DNA from: Desulfuromonadaceae bacterium GWC2_58_13
GTDB taxonomy: Bacteria; Desulfobacterota; Desulfuromonadia; Desulfuromonadales; Trichloromonadaceae
DNA: 7,072 bases
Assembly: GCA_001825565.1 (NCBI GenBank)
Contig: MHXM01000118.1
Span: 17,414-24,485 of the forward strand
Direction of reading: 5' to 3'
Every line of letters starts with the position of its first letter. Within the stretch, counting starts at the first letter, position 1. Made by a program: the position numbers and the translations under genes. Shown piece after piece: positions 5,623 through 7,072 of the stretch. The notes under the pieces are model-generated. The model saw nothing but the letters and a program-made list of their open reading frames with translations. It did no database searches and had not been told where the DNA came from.

Positions 5623-7072
5623 GCATGTCCTCCTGTCGGCTGGACCTTTCTGTCGGCGGCCGGATTTTCCAAAAGACTCTGAGGATCGATAATGAAGACG
5701 ATGCTGCCGTCGCCCAGGGTCGTAGCTCCGCCGATCCCGGCCAGCCGGTCGAGGGGAAAAGCCAGCGACTTGACAAAGGCCTCGCGCTGCCCAATCAATT
5801 GGTCGACCACCAGGCCGACCTTGCGCCCACGCACCTCGCTGATAACCACCTGAATCGCCCCGGACATCGGCTGGTGGGAGAGCTGCAATATTTTGCGCAT
5901 CGACAGCAGCGGCACCAGTTCGTTGCCGAGCCGGATCATCTTCTGTCGCCCCGACGAGCGAATGTCCTCGCGGGTCACTTCGAGGGTCCGCAGCACCCGG
6001 GTGAGCGGAATGCCGACGGTTTTCCCTTCGCAGCCCACCAGCAGCACCCGGATGATCGCCACCGAAAGCGGCAGGTGGATTTGTATCCGGGTGCCCGCGC
6101 CGGCCGTCGAACCGATCTGCAGAGTGCCTCCAAACTGCTCGACCGCCGATTTAACCACGTCCATGCCGACCCCCCTGCCCGAGGTTTCGGTAATTTCGGC
6201 AGCGGTCGAAAAACCGGGCACGCAGATCAATTGGAACAGCTCGCGCTCGGCAATCGTCTGGGCCTGGGCCGCCGACAACAGGCCGCGCTCGACGGCCTTG
6301 CGGCGAATCGCCTCCGGATCGAGTCCCCGGCCATCATCACGTACCTCGATGAGCACCAGGTCTTTTTCCCGGGATGCGCTCACCACCACCTCGCCGGCCG
6401 TTTCAATGCCGTGGTCGATGGCGTTGCGCACCATGTGCATCAGGGGATCGGCCAGGGCCTCGAGAATCGCCCGGTCCAGCTCGACCTCCTCCCCCTCGAT
6501 GCGCAGACCGACACTCTTGCCGGTCCTGCGTTCGAGGTCGCGCACCTGCCGGGAGAGCCTCCCGGTAACGCTGGACACCGGCATCATGCGGACTTGCAGC
6601 ACGTGGTGATGAAGGTCGGTGATCAGTCGGGACAGATGGTCGAGACCGAGCTTAAGATCCTGGGGGCGATTTTCAGCGAAGGCGGCCTGCAGCATGTAAC
6701 GATTGGTGATCAGTTCGCCGGCCAGATTGATGAATTCATCGAGCAGTCCGGTGCGTACCCGCACCGTCTGTTCCCGCTCTTCCCGGCGCACCGGCTGGGG
6801 GCGTTCGATCATGCAGGAAACCCGGAATACGTCGGACATGGCCAGCAGTCGCTCTTTGACCGTTCCGGCTGGCTTGGAGGTTTTCAGCCGCATTTCCAGT
6901 CGATGCACCGCGCCCCCCTGCAACAGCTGATGTTCGTCGGGAACGCAGTCCAACAACCGGCCCTGGCCGGCCAGATCACGGACCAACAGGAGCGCTCGCG
7001 CGGCCGGCGCCACCGCTCCGGAGGCAAGCTCCACCACGATCTTCAGGGTTTCCCCGCGGCTCGCTCCCGGCT
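5619..7072 (-). CDS. cheA: Chemotaxis histidine kinase CheA, 5'-truncated by window edge
   Basis: The C-terminal 483 codons of CheA; the reading frame stays open to the window edge (first full codon 7068-7070), so the P1 phosphotransfer domain lies outside. CheA autophosphorylates in response to receptors and passes phosphate to CheY and CheB. Numbering from the first full codon: a P2-type response-regulator-binding domain at about 9-91; P3 dimerisation helices at about 100-163 ('RTGLLDEFINLAGELITNRY'); a P4 ATPase with N box 'DPLMHMVRNAIDHGIE' (about 208-223, Asn216), G1 'DDGRGLD' (245-251) and G2 'GRGVGMDVV' (about 298-306); and a P5 CheW-like domain from about 336 to 469 ('HLPLSVAIIRVLLV' to 'GDGSIVFIIDPQSLL'). 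The segment between DHGIE and G1 is about eleven residues shorter than in E. coli or Thermotoga CheA as I recall them. The stop overlaps cheC by 4 bp. The GTG at 7035-7037 is internal, not the start. Confidence 0.96.
   Translation of the reverse strand, partial: PGASRGETLKIVVELASGAVAPAARALLLVRDLAGQGRLLDCVPDEHQLLQGGAVHRLEMRLKTSKPAGTVKERLLAMSDVFRVSCMIERPQPVRREEREQTVRVRTGLLDEFINLAGELITNRYMLQAAFAENRPQDLKLGLDHLSRLITDLHHHVLQVRMMPVSSVTGRLSRQVRDLERRTGKSVGLRIEGEEVELDRAILEALADPLMHMVRNAIDHGIETAGEVVVSASREKDLVLIEVRDDGRGLDPEAIRRKAVERGLLSAAQAQTIAERELFQLICVPGFSTAAEITETSGRGVGMDVVKSAVEQFGGTLQIGSTAGAGTRIQIHLPLSVAIIRVLLVGCEGKTVGIPLTRVLRTLEVTREDIRSSGRQKMIRLGNELVPLLSMRKILQLSHQPMSGAIQVVISEVRGRKVGLVVDQLIGQREAFVKSLAFPLDRLAGIGGATTLGDGSIVFIIDPQSLLENPAADRKVQPTGGHA

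Noticed and set aside
5893..6609. 238-codon plus-strand open frame inside cheA
   Set aside because: It is antisense to the conserved ATPase and CheW-like domains of CheA; its Ser/Arg/Pro-rich composition is typical of a shadow frame.
7035..7037. GTG as the start of CheA
   Set aside because: The frame stays open to the window edge, and the codons upstream (PGASRGETLKI) continue the P2-type domain; the gene is simply cut by the window.

Overview
The window is GC-rich and densely coded, and every gene I can support lies on the minus strand, so gene order reads from high to low coordinates. The gene content (a CheA/CheC/CheD chemotaxis block, LolA, YajQ, RimO, and an ApbE/NusG-II/Gx-transporter set) fits a Gram-negative, flavin- and electron-transfer-rich bacterium. 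My best guess is a deltaproteobacterium of the Desulfuromonadales/Geobacter type. This is an inference from gene content and composition, because no rRNA or other taxonomic marker is present.

Region A (7072 to about 3660) is one apparent operon. It holds the 3' two-thirds of cheA (its 5' end lies outside the window), then cheC (4-bp ATGA overlap), cheD (11-bp overlap) and lolA (25-bp gap), and ends at a strong 12-bp GC-rich hairpin at 3661-3695. CheA is the chemotaxis histidine kinase. CheC is a CheY-P phosphatase with both active sites intact. CheD is a receptor glutamine deamidase that CheC-family proteins bind. LolA is the periplasmic lipoprotein chaperone and looks like a housekeeping passenger.

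Region B (about 3660 to 1) is a second apparent operon: yajQ, rimO, apbE, a NusG-domain-II membrane protein, and the N-terminal part of a Gx-transporter-family membrane protein that runs off the left edge. The last three genes overlap or are almost contiguous. Together they look like a flavinylation/extracytoplasmic redox module: ApbE attaches FMN to exported proteins, and the small NusG-II and Gx proteins are its frequent partners. rimO and apbE both start with TTG, and each has a clear Shine-Dalgarno sequence.

There is no gene-free stretch above 300 bases; the largest spacer (3588-3721) holds the terminator and a possible yajQ promoter. I see no mobile element, CRISPR array or RNA gene. The window is mostly ordinary core genome. 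The points worth a second look are the ApbE/NusG-II/Gx trio, a shortened ATP-binding loop region in CheA, an unusual residue in the CheD active site, the placement of lolA in a chemotaxis operon, and a small heptanucleotide repeat in front of rimO.
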